From Polynucleobacter parvulilacunae (GTDB lineage Bacteria > Pseudomonadota > Gammaproteobacteria > Burkholderiales > Burkholderiaceae), in NCBI RefSeq assembly GCF_018881715.1, contig NZ_JACVPW010000013.1, forward strand, positions 1 through 64,000: DNA of 64,000 nt, given 5' to 3'. The translations under genes were made by a program, and so were the position numbers. Shown in pieces: positions 37,700 through 47,479 of this stretch. Numbering within the stretch: the first letter of the stretch is position 1; the number at the start of each line of letters is the position of its first letter. The notes beneath the pieces were generated by a model. It saw only the letters and a program-made list of their open reading frames with translations, did not search any database and was not told the DNA's origin.

Positions 37700-39316
37700 A
37701 TGAGTCAAATAATTGAAATCAAAGTCCCGGATATCGGTGACTATAAAGATGTGCCAGTCATTGAAGTCTTGGTAAAGGCTGGTGACAGGGTTGAGAAAGA
37801 GCAATCCATCGTTGTGCTTGAGTCTGATAAAGCCACAATGGATGTTCCGTCATCACACTCTGGCATCGTTAAAGAGGTCAAAGTTAAGGTAGGCGACAAC
37901 CTTTCTGAAGGATCACTTGTGATTACCTTAGAAGAGGGCGTAGGCGCTTCGGCTGCACCTGCAGCAGCGCCAGCAGCGAGCGCTCCTGCGCAAGCTCCTG
38001 TAACTGCTAGTACTGGTGCTCCGATTGAAATCAAAGTCCCGGATATCGGTGACTATAAAGATGTGCCAGTCATTGAAGTCTTGGTTAAGGCTGGTGACAA
38101 AATTGAGAAGGAGCAATCCATTGTTGTGCTTGAATCTGACAAAGCTACTATGGATGTTCCTTCATCACACTCCGGCATCGTGAAAGAAGTTAAGGTCAAG
38201 GTGGGCGACAACCTCTCCGAAGGATCGGTAGTCGTGATTTTGGAAGACGGAGCGTCAGGATCTGTAGCGGCGCCAGCGGCTGCACCTGTAGCAACGGCAG
38301 CTCAAACTGCTCCCGCAACGAAGGCTGTTGAGCCTCCAATTGCACGTGCACCAGCACCGCCTCCAATGAGCAATACACCTCCTCCGGTGGATGCCGCGGT
38401 TAGTCATGCAAGTCCATCGGTGCGTAAGTTTGCACGTGAGCTTGGCGTGACGGTTACTCAAGTTAAAGGTTCTGGCCCTAAAGGCCGAATTACACAAGAA
38501 GACGTTCAATCATTTGTAAAAGCAGCAATGAGTGGTGGCGCAGCAAGCTCTGCGGCAGCTTCTAGTGGCGGCAGCTTGGGCGGTCTTAATCTGATTCCTT
38601 GGCCGAAAGTGGATTTCACGAAGTTTGGTGAAATCGAGCGTCAGCCACTCAACCGTATTAAGAAACTCACAGCTGCCAATTTAGGTCGCAACTGGGTAAT
38701 GATTCCTGCTGTGACTTATCACGAGGATGCAGACATTACTGACTTAGAAGCATTCCGTGTTCTTACCAATAAGGAGAATGAGAAGAAGGGCGTCAAGATC
38801 ACTATGCTCGCTTTCTTAATGAAAGCTGCAGTAGCTGCGCTGAAAAAATATCCAGAGTTCAATAGCTCATTGGATGGTGATGATTTGATTCTCAAGAAAT
38901 ACTTCAATATTGGTTTTGCAGCAGATACCCCAACGGGATTGGTTGTGCCTGTCATTAAAGATGCTGATAAGAAAGGCATCTTTGAGTTGGCTAAGGAAAC
39001 TTCTGATTTAGCGGCGCTCGCTCGTGATGGCAAATTAAAGCCAGATCAAATGCAGGGTGCCAGCTTTACGATTTCATCATTAGGTGGTATTGGCGGAACG
39101 TATTTTTCACCGATCGTTAATGCACCTGAAGTTGCTATTATGGGGGTGAGCAAAGCGTCTATGAAGCCAGTTTGGGATGGTAAGCAATTTGTCCCACGTC
39201 TTATTTGCCCGCTGTCCCTCTCCGCAGACCATCGTGTGATTGATGGTGCGTTAGCGACACGTTTTAATGTGTACATCGCTCAGCTCTTGGCCGACTTCCG
39301 TCGCGCTAGTCTGTAA
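37700..39316 (+). CDS. aceF: Pyruvate dehydrogenase E2 (dihydrolipoyl acetyltransferase), two lipoyl domains
   Basis: A 538-residue acetyltransferase. Two lipoyl domains (about 4-78 and 108-182), each with a lipoylated Lys in ESDKATMDVPS, are joined by Ala/Pro linkers. A peripheral-subunit-binding domain follows (ASPSVRKFARELGVT, about 235-270), then the catalytic domain (about 305-538) with the HRVIDGA active site. The DNA of the two lipoyl domains is identical over 62 bases (37712-37773 and 38024-38085). It is 15 bases after aceE. Confidence 0.97.
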   Translation: MSQIIEIKVPDIGDYKDVPVIEVLVKAGDRVEKEQSIVVLESDKATMDVPSSHSGIVKEVKVKVGDNLSEGSLVITLEEGVGASAAPAAAPAASAPAQAPVTASTGAPIEIKVPDIGDYKDVPVIEVLVKAGDKIEKEQSIVVLESDKATMDVPSSHSGIVKEVKVKVGDNLSEGSVVVILEDGASGSVAAPAAAPVATAAQTAPATKAVEPPIARAPAPPPMSNTPPPVDAAVSHASPSVRKFARELGVTVTQVKGSGPKGRITQEDVQSFVKAAMSGGAASSAAASSGGSLGGLNLIPWPKVDFTKFGEIERQPLNRIKKLTAANLGRNWVMIPAVTYHEDADITDLEAFRVLTNKENEKKGVKITMLAFLMKAAVAALKKYPEFNSSLDGDDLILKKYFNIGFAADTPTGLVVPVIKDADKKGIFELAKETSDLAALARDGKLKPDQMQGASFTISSLGGIGGTYFSPIVNAPEVAIMGVSKASMKPVWDGKQFVPRLICPLSLSADHRVIDGALATRFNVYIAQLLADFRRASL

Positions 39317-39325
39317 GGAGGGTCT

Positions 39326-41107
39326 ATGGCTAAGCAAACGATCCTTGTTCCGGATATTGGGGACTATTCAGATGTGCCAGTGATTGAAGTGCTGGTTAAA
39401 GTGGGTGATGTCATTGAAAAAGAGCAGCCTCTATTAGTGCTTGAGTCTGATAAAGCGACTATGGAGGTGCCTGCAGATGCTGCCGGTACTATTACTAGCA
39501 TCGCAGTTAAATTAGGTGACAAAGTTAGCAAAGGTTCTGTGATCGCAGAAATTGAAGCGAGCGGTGCAGCACCTGCTGCTAAGTCTGCTTCAGCCCCAGC
39601 AGTATCCGCACCTGCACCAGCGCCAATTCTTGCCCCATCTCCAATAGCAGGGCAGTACAGCGGCAAGGTTGATCATGAATGTGAAGTGTTGGTGCTTGGT
39701 GCTGGCCCTGGCGGTTACAGCGCAGCGTTCCGTAGTGCTGACTTAGGTATGAATACTGTATTAGTAGAGCGCTATCCAACTCTAGGCGGTGTGTGCTTGA
39801 ACGTAGGCTGTATTCCATCCAAGGCATTGCTGCACACAACTTCAGTCATGGATGAAGTCAAAACCATGGCTAAGCACGGCATTACATTTGGTGCGCCAAA
39901 GATCGAGATCGATCAGTTGCGTGGCTATAAAGAGTCAGTCATCGCCAAATTGACTGGTGGCCTTGCTGGAATGGCAAAGGCTCGGAAAGTAAAAGTAGTG
40001 CGTGGTCTGGGTAAGTTTCTAGATGCAAACCATGTCGAGGTTGAGTTAACCGATGGCACTGGCCAAGATTTAACTGGCAAAAAAGAAGTAGTGCATTTTC
40101 AGAAGGCGATTATTGCTGCTGGTAGCCAACCAGTGAAATTACCTTTCTTACCAGAAGATCCGCGCATTGTAGATAGTACTGGCGCCTTGTTGCTTAAGAG
40201 CATTCCCAAGCGCATGCTCGTCATCGGCGGTGGCATCATTGGTTTAGAGATGGCTACTGTTTACAGCACGCTAGGCTCACGTATTGATATCGCGGAAATG
40301 ATGGATGGCCTGATGGCTGGCGCTGATCGTGATTTGGAGAAAGTCTGGGAAAAGTTCAATGCCGGACGTTTTGAAAAAATCATGCTCAAGACTCGTGCAG
40401 CGAAAGCAGAAGTAAAGCCTGATGGTATTCAGGTTTCTTTCGAAGGTGATAATGCTCCAGCCGAACCACAAACATATGACTTAGTTTTGGTTGCAGTAGG
40501 CCGTACTCCGAATGGCAAGAAGATTGATGCTGGCAAAGCAGGTGTTCAGGTGGATGAGCGCGGCTTTATTCCGGTTGATAAACAAATGCGCACCAACGTC
40601 CCTAATATTTTTGCAATTGGTGACTTGGTTGGTCAGCCGATGTTGGCTCACAAGGCGGTGCATGAAGGTCACGTTGCTGCCGAAGCTGCTGCTGGTGAAA
40701 AATCTTATTTCGATGCGAAGCAAATTCCCTCTGTTGCCTATACTGATCCTGAGGTAGCTTGGGCTGGATTGACAGAAGAGCAGTGCAAAGCTCAAGGTAT
40801 TGCTTATGAGAAGGGTTTATTCCCATGGGCTGCAAGTGGGCGCGCAATCGCTAATGGACGTGACGAAGGTTTTACTAAGCTCATTTTTGATGCCGCCACC
40901 CATCGCATTATTGGTGGAGGCATTGTAGGTACACACGCTGGCGACCTTATCGGCGAAGTGTGTCTTGCTATTGAGATGGGTGCTGATGCAGTGGATATCG
41001 GTAAAACAATTCACCCACATCCAACCCTAGGTGAATCAGTTGGCCTTGCTGCAGAAGCGGCCCACGGCCATTGCACGGACTTGCCGCCAGTGAAAAAGAA
41101 AGCCTAA
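39326..41107 (+). CDS. lpdA: Dihydrolipoyl dehydrogenase with N-terminal lipoyl domain (E3)
   Basis: A 593-residue flavoprotein that reoxidises the lipoyl arms of AceF. Residues 1-80 form a lipoyl domain of its own (Lys in ESDKATMEVPA), followed by an Ala/Pro linker. FAD is bound through GAGPGGYSAAFRSADLG and the redox cysteines are in GGVCLNVGCIPSK. The NAD site GGGIIGLEMATVYSTLG and the C-terminal HPHPTLGE follow. The extra lipoyl domain is common in betaproteobacterial PDH E3. Nine bases separate it from aceF. Confidence 0.96.
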   Translation: MAKQTILVPDIGDYSDVPVIEVLVKVGDVIEKEQPLLVLESDKATMEVPADAAGTITSIAVKLGDKVSKGSVIAEIEASGAAPAAKSASAPAVSAPAPAPILAPSPIAGQYSGKVDHECEVLVLGAGPGGYSAAFRSADLGMNTVLVERYPTLGGVCLNVGCIPSKALLHTTSVMDEVKTMAKHGITFGAPKIEIDQLRGYKESVIAKLTGGLAGMAKARKVKVVRGLGKFLDANHVEVELTDGTGQDLTGKKEVVHFQKAIIAAGSQPVKLPFLPEDPRIVDSTGALLLKSIPKRMLVIGGGIIGLEMATVYSTLGSRIDIAEMMDGLMAGADRDLEKVWEKFNAGRFEKIMLKTRAAKAEVKPDGIQVSFEGDNAPAEPQTYDLVLVAVGRTPNGKKIDAGKAGVQVDERGFIPVDKQMRTNVPNIFAIGDLVGQPMLAHKAVHEGHVAAEAAAGEKSYFDAKQIPSVAYTDPEVAWAGLTEEQCKAQGIAYEKGLFPWAASGRAIANGRDEGFTKLIFDAATHRIIGGGIVGTHAGDLIGEVCLAIEMGADAVDIGKTIHPHPTLGESVGLAAEAAHGHCTDLPPVKKKA

Positions 41108-41145
41108 GAAGCTTTTCGATTTACTGCAGTAAGTAGCGGAAACAA

Positions 41146-41171
41146 AAAAGCCCCGAGCAATCGGGGCTTTT
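41146..41171. terminator. Bidirectional intrinsic terminator after lpdA
   Basis: AAAAGCCCCGA / TCGGGGCTTTT around a GCAA loop; T-runs occur on both strands, serving lpdA and the convergent phasin gene. Confidence 0.85.
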
Positions 41172-41209
41172 GCATTGCCGAGCACCTGAAGTGCAGGGTA
41201 AGATATTTA

Positions 41210-41764
41210 TTACTTCTTCTTACCGGCTTTACTCGCTGTGTCGGCAGCCTTCATAACAGTTTCAGTAGCGCTAGTGAGGTTTGTTTGCGCAACCTCTACC
41301 GCATGTTTTACAGCCTTTTGACTGGTTTCAAATACATTGTTTGCAGAAGCAATGGCTTGCTTCATTGCTTGAACGGCTGCATCAGATCCAGCCGGTGCAT
41401 TCTTGGTCCACTCTTCAACTAAAGAGTTGATTTTCTTTTGACCAGCTTGGAATTCTTTTTCAGCGGACTCTGTGAAACTGTTTTGAGTCTCGTGCGCCAA
41501 TTCATATAGATGACGGCTGTAAGCCATAATCTTTTCTGCCATTGGCTGTACTGCTTCTGCTTGATGGGCAAGTAATTGCTGAATATCTTTTACTTCCAAT
41601 GCTTTCTTGGCGCTATTCATGCTGTCGCTCAAACTTTGCTTGGCGATGTGCATATTGAGTTCAACCAATTTTTCGATGCTCTGCAATGCTTGATTGGTCA
41701 ATCCACTCAAGGTCTCTAGGTTTGCTTTTTGTGCTGCGGCAATTTGTTCTGGAGTTAAGTTCAT
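41210..41764 (-). CDS. Phasin family protein (PHB granule coat)
   Basis: A 184-residue helical, Ala/Lys-rich protein with the phasin domain (FAANLETLSGLTNQALQ-like N-terminus and repeated amphipathic helices). It ends in a short basic AGKKK tail like PhaP proteins. It would coat polyhydroxyalkanoate granules. The gene stands alone, divergent from an EamA transporter. A TGC-GTT-GCA motif overlapping its predicted -35 region may be a PhaR operator. 3-hydroxybutyryl-CoA dehydrogenase is encoded elsewhere in the window. Confidence 0.88.
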   Translation of the reverse strand: MNLTPEQIAAAQKANLETLSGLTNQALQSIEKLVELNMHIAKQSLSDSMNSAKKALEVKDIQQLLAHQAEAVQPMAEKIMAYSRHLYELAHETQNSFTESAEKEFQAGQKKINSLVEEWTKNAPAGSDAAVQAMKQAIASANNVFETSQKAVKHAVEVAQTNLTSATETVMKAADTASKAGKKK

Positions 41765-41969
41765 GTTTATCTCTTTTCGTTTAACTGCGTCTTTATTTCT
41801 TTATTCTCACTTTAGGCTCTTACCTAATGTACTCTCTTTATGCCATTATATTTCAAATATATTGCGTTGCAGCATAAGTTACACAAAATGAATCCAGGTT
41901 GGGTAGTGAGCAAAAGAGCCTAAAATTGGGCCCTAAATTAAAAATCTCAATATTTTCAGTAAGTTATCT

Positions 41970-42857
41970 ATGAAGCTTTCGCTAGACAACGCCATAGCCC
42001 CAATATTTGTGCTCATTTGGAGCACGGGCTTTGTCATTGCCCGTTTAGCGATGCCATATGTCGAGCCAGCTACCTTTTTGTTTTGGCGTTTTGCAGGGGT
42101 TTTAGCGGCCATGGCAGCACTTAGTTTGGTGTGGAGAATCACGTGGCCCAGTTGGTCACAAATCAAACACATCGCGGTTGCTGGCATCTTGCTGCAGTTT
42201 GGTTATTTGTTGGGAGTTTGGTTTGCTGTCCGCCTGGGAATGACGGCAGGTCTCGTAGCCATCATTGTTGGTTTGCAACCCATCGTGACCGCATGGTTTG
42301 CTGCGTGGATTTCAGAAAAAGTAACGCCGCGTCAGTGGATCGGTCTAGGCTTTGGATTTGCGGGTGTAGCTTTAGTGGTCGTTGAGAAAATTGCTTTTGT
42401 ACACATTCCATTGGCTAGCTACATATTGGCATTTATTGCACTGCTGTCCATTACGTTTGGCACCTTGTACCAAAAGAAATTCTGCCCTATATTTGATCTG
42501 CGTGCCGGATCTTCTATTCAGTTTGGTGTTTCAGCAGTGCTGTGCTTTATCTGCATGTGTTTATTTGAGTCGGGAGAGATGGTTTGGAATCTCTCTGTCA
42601 CTGGCGCCTTACTATGGGCAATCTTTCCCTTATCCATTGGATCAATTAGTTTGCTCTTCATGATGATTCGCAAGGGTGCTGCTACTAAAGTGACAAGCTT
42701 TCTCTACTTGGTGCCACCAACAACGGCCGCAATGGCTTGGCTCTTATTTGATGAGCCATTTACATTATTAATGGCGGTTGGCTTGTGTTTGACAATGACT
42801 GGCGTAGTGCTCGTAAATGCCCGTCAGGCCAATACAGTAGCAACGATTGCAGAGTAG
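41970..42857 (+). CDS. EamA/DMT-family membrane transporter
   Basis: A 295-residue protein with about ten hydrophobic helices in two EamA repeats (APIFVLIWSTGFVIARLA and SITFGTLYQKKF). Members export small metabolites such as amino acids or purines; the substrate is not predictable here. The gene is monocistronic. Confidence 0.88.
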   Translation: MKLSLDNAIAPIFVLIWSTGFVIARLAMPYVEPATFLFWRFAGVLAAMAALSLVWRITWPSWSQIKHIAVAGILLQFGYLLGVWFAVRLGMTAGLVAIIVGLQPIVTAWFAAWISEKVTPRQWIGLGFGFAGVALVVVEKIAFVHIPLASYILAFIALLSITFGTLYQKKFCPIFDLRAGSSIQFGVSAVLCFICMCLFESGEMVWNLSVTGALLWAIFPLSIGSISLLFMMIRKGAATKVTSFLYLVPPTTAAMAWLLFDEPFTLLMAVGLCLTMTGVVLVNARQANTVATIAE

Positions 42858-42978
42858 GGTGATCACATTAGCATTCATTTAGTGGGATGAATTACCTAGA
42901 TTGGGGCGAATAAAACCGCCTTGTCCTGGGAAATTAATTATCATTCCGTATGTTGAAAGTTTTGGAAGGTATTTTGGG

Positions 42979-43983
42979 ATGCGTTTGAATCGATTTTGGC
43001 CCTTGGGCGTTGCATTGCTATTTTCGCTTGGAGTGTTAGGTAGTGCGCCTGTGCAGGCTTCAACAAAAGAAAAGCAGAAGCAAGCAAAGTCTACAAAAGT
43101 GGTGACTAAGTCACCTAAAAGAGCCAAAACTGTCCGAGTTACCGTTACTAGATCATCGGCACCCGTAGTCGCCGCCGCTCCCTCATTAGCTACTGCTCTA
43201 GGTTTACGTGGTCAGCATGATGAGCTCAATCTCAAATCCACAGTTGTCATGGTTGTCAATCAAGATACAAGGGAAGTGTATTACGAGAAGAACCCTTCAG
43301 TTAGCCTGCCAATTGCATCGATTACCAAGTTAATGACTGCAATGGTGGTACTGGATTCTAAATTGCCGTTAGATGAGACGATAGTTATTAATGCAGATGA
43401 TGCCCATATTTATAGACATTCAAGATTGGCGGAGGGCACAGTCCTAACGCGTGAAGAAGCGCTGCTTTTGGCTTTAATGTCTTCAGAAAATAGGGCTGCC
43501 TATACGTTAGCAAGGAATTATCCGGGCGGCCTTCCATCCTTCACCGCGGCCATGAATCGTAAAGCTAAAGAGCTAGGAATGGACCATTCACATTTTGAGG
43601 ATCCTACGGGGCTAACGAGTGAGAATGTTGCTTCGGCTGAAGACCTTACCCGGATGCTAAATGCGGCATATCAATACAAAATGATTCGGGAGTTTTCAAC
43701 CTGGCCAGATTTGACGATGGTTATTGCTAAGCGCCCACAGAAATTTCTAAATACCAATCGTTTGGTTCGTTCGGGCGATATGGATATTGGACTTCAGAAA
43801 ACAGGATTTATTAATGCAGCTGGAAGATGTTTGGTGATGCAGGCGCGAGTGAATAACACGCCTTTGTTATTAGTCTTCTTAGATTCTGTTGGAACACAAT
43901 CGCGTTTTGCTGATGCAGTACGTGTGCGTGATTGGTATGAGCGCATGCCTTCAGGCGGTGCTCACGCTATTCGTCGCTTGTGA
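42979..43983 (+). CDS. D-alanyl-D-alanine endopeptidase / carboxypeptidase, S11 family
   Basis: A periplasmic penicillin-binding protein that trims peptidoglycan cross-links or stem peptides, about 334 residues. The signal peptide runs WPLGVALLFSLGVLGSAPVQA, followed by a basic linker of 45 residues. The active-site motifs are SxxK (SIASITKLM), SxN (MSSENRAA) and KTG (LQKTGFIN). It is nearest PbpG (PBP7). The ATG at 42979 is chosen over an upstream TTG at 42901 because it starts directly at the signal peptide. Confidence 0.9.
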   Translation: MRLNRFWPLGVALLFSLGVLGSAPVQASTKEKQKQAKSTKVVTKSPKRAKTVRVTVTRSSAPVVAAAPSLATALGLRGQHDELNLKSTVVMVVNQDTREVYYEKNPSVSLPIASITKLMTAMVVLDSKLPLDETIVINADDAHIYRHSRLAEGTVLTREEALLLALMSSENRAAYTLARNYPGGLPSFTAAMNRKAKELGMDHSHFEDPTGLTSENVASAEDLTRMLNAAYQYKMIREFSTWPDLTMVIAKRPQKFLNTNRLVRSGDMDIGLQKTGFINAAGRCLVMQARVNNTPLLLVFLDSVGTQSRFADAVRVRDWYERMPSGGAHAIRRL

Positions 43984-43997
43984 TCTTAATTGGTGGG

Positions 43998-44831
43998 TTA
44001 GTTTGCTGAGCCTGGCTCAGCAGACTTGGGCTTAAAGCCCATGCCCTTAGATATCTGCAAGGCGGTTTCTTGAAGTGCGCGTAACCAATCTGCCTGAATG
44101 CGATCGGTTGGGGCGCTCAGAGAGAGGCCGGCAACCAATTTTCCAGTGTCATCCAAAATTGCAGCGGCTAGACAGCTCACACCAAGCTCTAATTCTTCAT
44201 CGTCACGGGCGCTGCCTACTTTGCGAACGTGATTGAGTTCAGTCTCTAGTTTGCCAAGCTCGGTAATGCTGTTGCGTGTATGGCCTGATAGACCAGTACG
44301 AGTGACATAGGCGCGAACCTGACCAGGATCATCGCTTGCTAAAAAGAGTTTGCCAACCGAGGTAAGGTGTAGCGGGGCACGACCACCAATGGCGCGCACT
44401 ACCTGCATACCTGAGCGTTCGCTGTAGGCGCGATCAACGTAAACGATCTCATCGCCTTGGCGTACCGATAGGTTCACAGTCTCACCAGTGAGTTTATGAA
44501 GAGTGCGCATTGGGAGTTGCGCAGCTTCACGAACAGATAGGCGTGCTTTCACTAAGTTGCCAAGCTCTAATAGCTTTAGGCCTAAACGGTAAGTGCCACC
44601 ATCGCCACGCTCAACCAAGCGGCACGCAACCATGTCATTCAGAATGCGGTGGGCGGTAGATGGGTGTAGCCCAGTAATTTCAGCCAAATTCTTCAGGCTG
44701 CTGGCATCTTCTTGATCGGCAAGGGCGTCGAGCAAATTCATCATGCGCTCCACTACCTGGATGGCAGTTTTGCCAACCTCGCCAGTAGCTTTCGGAGTTT
44801 TAATGGGTTTGCTGGTGTTCATAGACCTCAT
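43998..44831 (-). CDS. IclR-family transcriptional regulator
   Basis: A 277-residue DNA-binding protein: N-terminal winged helix (IQVVERMMNLLDALADQ and GLHPSTAHRILNDMV, about 25-85) and the IclR effector domain (about 100-265). The effector is unknown; relatives control aromatic acid or glyoxylate catabolism. A second Met at codon 4 (44822) is an equally likely start. A small palindrome lies upstream and may be its own operator. No catabolic operon is adjacent. Confidence 0.9.
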   Translation of the reverse strand: MRSMNTSKPIKTPKATGEVGKTAIQVVERMMNLLDALADQEDASSLKNLAEITGLHPSTAHRILNDMVACRLVERGDGGTYRLGLKLLELGNLVKARLSVREAAQLPMRTLHKLTGETVNLSVRQGDEIVYVDRAYSERSGMQVVRAIGGRAPLHLTSVGKLFLASDDPGQVRAYVTRTGLSGHTRNSITELGKLETELNHVRKVGSARDDEELELGVSCLAAAILDDTGKLVAGLSLSAPTDRIQADWLRALQETALQISKGMGFKPKSAEPGSAN

Positions 44832-44838
44832 TGTAGCG

Positions 44839-44852
44839 ATTTCGAATGAAAT
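44839..44852. promoter_or_regulatory. Possible IclR-type palindrome upstream of the regulator
   Basis: Arms ATTTC and GAAAT with a 4-base spacer, just upstream of the iclR-family start; further GAAATC and GATTT copies follow. It resembles IclR sites in general design but could be chance in an AT-rich gap. Confidence 0.3.
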
Positions 44853-44918
44853 TGCATATTATGAAATCTGATTTTATAGAGCTAATTCAGTAAATTAGGG
44901 TGCTGCAGCAGTGTTTTG

Positions 44919-44962
44919 GGGTTGCTTTAGGGTTGCTTTAGGGTTGTCCTACGGCTGTCTTA
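44919..44962. repeat. Four 11-bp tandem repeats spanning the pyrD stop codon
   Basis: Units GGGTTGCTTTA, GGGTTGCTTTA, GGGTTGTCCTA and CGGCTGTCTTA. The unit at 44941-44951 contains the pyrD stop (44949-44951) and the fourth encodes the last pyrD codons, while the first two are intergenic. Confidence 0.9.
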
Positions 44963-45983
44963 GGGCCTTAGCGCACTCATTAACGAGATCAGGGCCGCGA
45001 TAAATTAAGCCACTATAGAGTTGGACTAGGCTCGCACCAGCCATGATCTTCTCACGGGCATCGGCGCCCGATAGGATGCCGCCTACACCAATGATGGGTA
45101 ATTGGTTGCCCAATCTTGCTTTGAGTGCCTTGATCACGACATTTGAGGCATGACGCACTGGCGCTCCCGATAGGCCTCCAGATTCAGTTCCAAATGCCAT
45201 TCCCTGTACTGCATCTCGAGAGATAGTTGTATTGGTAGCAATAACAGCATCGATTCCAAACTCCATGAGGAGGTCAGCAATCAGATTGATATCGCCATGA
45301 TCTAAGTCTGGGGCAATCTTCAGAAAGAGTGGCTTACGTACACCATAGCGATCACTTAAACGTTTTCTGGCTGCATCAAGACTACCCAATAATTCACGGA
45401 GCATTGCTTCGCCCTGGAGGGCGCGCAGATTCTGAGTGTTAGGAGAAGAGATGTTGACGGTGATGTAAGTCGCAATTTCATAAACGGCTTCCATTGCTAG
45501 AACATAGTCACGTGATGCTTCTTCGATAGGGGTGCTAGCATTCTTACCAATATTCAAACCCAGTACGCCACCGCTTTGCCAAAACTGGGAGCGGCGTACG
45601 CGTGCTACGCAAGCATCAACACCATCATTGTTAAAGCCCATGCGATTAATAATGGCCTGAGCTTCGGGTAAACGAAACATCCGTGGTTTAGGGTTGCCAG
45701 GTTGTGGTTTTGGTGTAACTGTACCAATCTCTAAAAACCCAAAACCCAATGCAGCGAGTGCATCGATGTGTTTGCCATCTTTGTCTAATCCTGCAGCCAG
45801 CCCAACCGGATTTGGAAACTCAATACCGCAGAGTGATTGCGGATCGTTCATCGGCTTATTTACTAAACGTTCTAAAAAGCCCCAACGTTGAGCACGATCT
45901 AAATTGCTGAGGGTGAGGTTATGGGCTTTTTCTGGGTCTATACAAAAAAGCCAAGGGCGAAGAAGAGAGTAACGATCGATCAT
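44949..45983 (-). CDS. pyrD: Dihydroorotate dehydrogenase (quinone), class 2
   Basis: Membrane-associated flavoenzyme oxidising dihydroorotate to orotate in pyrimidine synthesis, with quinone as acceptor. The 344-residue length fits class 2. The N-terminal amphipathic segment ([18 protein letters not shown]) binds membrane. [13 protein letters not shown], the catalytic serine region NISSPNT, and the FMN site [12 protein letters not shown] are visible. The last residues are encoded by an 11-bp repeat array. Nine bases downstream of bpt. Confidence 0.96.
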   Translation of the reverse strand: MIDRYSLLRPWLFCIDPEKAHNLTLSNLDRAQRWGFLERLVNKPMNDPQSLCGIEFPNPVGLAAGLDKDGKHIDALAALGFGFLEIGTVTPKPQPGNPKPRMFRLPEAQAIINRMGFNNDGVDACVARVRRSQFWQSGGVLGLNIGKNASTPIEEASRDYVLAMEAVYEIATYITVNISSPNTQNLRALQGEAMLRELLGSLDAARKRLSDRYGVRKPLFLKIAPDLDHGDINLIADLLMEFGIDAVIATNTTISRDAVQGMAFGTESGGLSGAPVRHASNVVIKALKARLGNQLPIIGVGGILSGADAREKIMAGASLVQLYSGLIYRGPDLVNECAKALRQP

Positions 45984-45992
45984 GGGTAGATA

Positions 45993-46739
45993 TTATGACT
46001 CAGACAAGGATTGCCAATGGTCATCAATCAAACCTTCTAAAGGTTGATATTTAATCTTGTATGACATCTTGTCACTTTCCTTGATGTAGTACCCAAGGTA
46101 AAGGTAAGGCAGGTCTAAGACGCGAGCTTGTTCAATCTGCCACAAAATACTGTAAGCGCCATAACTCGCAGTAGGCTCAGAGGTGTCATAAAAGGTATAT
46201 ACCGATGAGATACCCTGTTCCAGTATGTCAATCATGCTCACCATACGCAAACGTCCGGGGTGTGGGTCATGTGCACCATCCCGAAACTCGACAATGCGGG
46301 AGTTGACGCGACTTTGTAATAGAAACTGCATGTACTGATCTTGGTCATCACTATCCATGTCGCCGCCTGCGTGGCGCTCAGTTTGATAGCGTTGATAGAG
46401 TTGGTAGTGCTCTTCTTGGTAGCCAAGATTCAGAACGGAAGCCTCAAGGCCCGCATGTTTTTTCTGGGCGCGACGTTGGCTACGCGAAGGTGTAAATTGA
46501 TTTACTAAAATACGCGTGGCAACGCAGGCTTTGCATTCATCGCAATAGGGTCGATAGGTATATAAACCACTACGCCTAAAGCCTGCATTGAGTAAATCAC
46601 TATAGACATCTGCATTAATTAAATGCGATGGAGTGGCTACCTGAGAACGTGCCGTTTTATTGGGGAGATAGCTACAGTCATACGGAGCAGTTGCATAAAA
46701 CTGCAGCGTAGTCAGGGGAAGTTCTTTGAGCTGGGTCAT
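45993..46739 (-). CDS. bpt: Aspartate/glutamate leucyltransferase
   Basis: N-degron enzyme that adds Leu to N-terminal Asp or Glu of proteins, marking them for ClpS/ClpAP. The 248-residue protein resembles the arginyltransferase fold: cysteines in CSYLP and [11 protein letters not shown], and [10 protein letters not shown] near the end. It starts 4 bases inside the aat stop (ATGA overlap). Confidence 0.93.
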   Translation of the reverse strand: MTQLKELPLTTLQFYATAPYDCSYLPNKTARSQVATPSHLINADVYSDLLNAGFRRSGLYTYRPYCDECKACVATRILVNQFTPSRSQRRAQKKHAGLEASVLNLGYQEEHYQLYQRYQTERHAGGDMDSDDQDQYMQFLLQSRVNSRIVEFRDGAHDPHPGRLRMVSMIDILEQGISSVYTFYDTSEPTASYGAYSILWQIEQARVLDLPYLYLGYYIKESDKMSYKIKYQPLEGLIDDHWQSLSES

Positions 46740-47473
46740 AGCCAGTAATGCAGGATAGTTTTATCAAAAGTCCAATGTTGCTTAATCTTAGTTTGATTTA
46801 TGGATATTTGCAGTTGCTCTAAAAAGACCTGTCTGGATATTGGAGCAGCACCCAATGAGAGGAGGTGGGCCGTTTCTTGTTGGCAGTCGATCATCTGGAC
46901 GTCGTTATCTAGACACCAGGCGCTGAGGGCTGCTAATGCGATTTTAGAGGCATTGGTCTTGCGGCTAAACATGGACTCACCAAATACCATGCCGCCAAAG
47001 GAAACACAGTAAAGCCCCCCAGTAAGCTGGCCTTCCTCTATAACGGCAATGCTATGGGCATTACCTTGTTCGTGAAGAGCTGTGTAAGCATTAATAATCT
47101 CATGGGTAATCCAAGTGCCGTCTTGGTCTTTACGGCTACTCGTAGCGCATGAACGTATGACAGCACCAAAATCGTCATCCACCACTATTTGTGACTGGGC
47201 GTTTTGACAAAATGAGCGAATGATTTTTCGTAATGAGTCGCTGCACTTAAACTCATTAGGCTTTAATACCATTCGGGGGTCAGGTGACCACCAGAGAATG
47301 GGTTGATTGTCGAAGTACCAAGGAAAGATACCTTGTTGGTACGCGCGCGCGAGTTGTCCTGGGTAGATATTTTCGCTAACAGCAATTAAGCCAGGCACAC
47401 TAGGATCGGGATCTGCCTCTGTGAGGGGATTTGGAAAAGGATCGTGCGGCCCTAGCCAAGCAATCTGACCCAT
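46736..47473 (-). CDS. aat: Leucyl/phenylalanyl-tRNA-protein transferase
   Basis: N-degron enzyme transferring Leu or Phe from tRNA to N-terminal Lys or Arg. The 245-residue protein shows the family motifs [37 protein letters not shown] and [19 protein letters not shown]. The overlap with bpt links two arms of the same protein-degradation pathway; the adaptor ClpS is not in the window. Confidence 0.95.
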   Translation of the reverse strand: MGQIAWLGPHDPFPNPLTEADPDPSVPGLIAVSENIYPGQLARAYQQGIFPWYFDNQPILWWSPDPRMVLKPNEFKCSDSLRKIIRSFCQNAQSQIVVDDDFGAVIRSCATSSRKDQDGTWITHEIINAYTALHEQGNAHSIAVIEEGQLTGGLYCVSFGGMVFGESMFSRKTNASKIALAALSAWCLDNDVQMIDCQQETAHLLSLGAAPISRQVFLEQLQISINQTKIKQHWTFDKTILHYWL

Positions 47474-47479
47474 GTCGAC

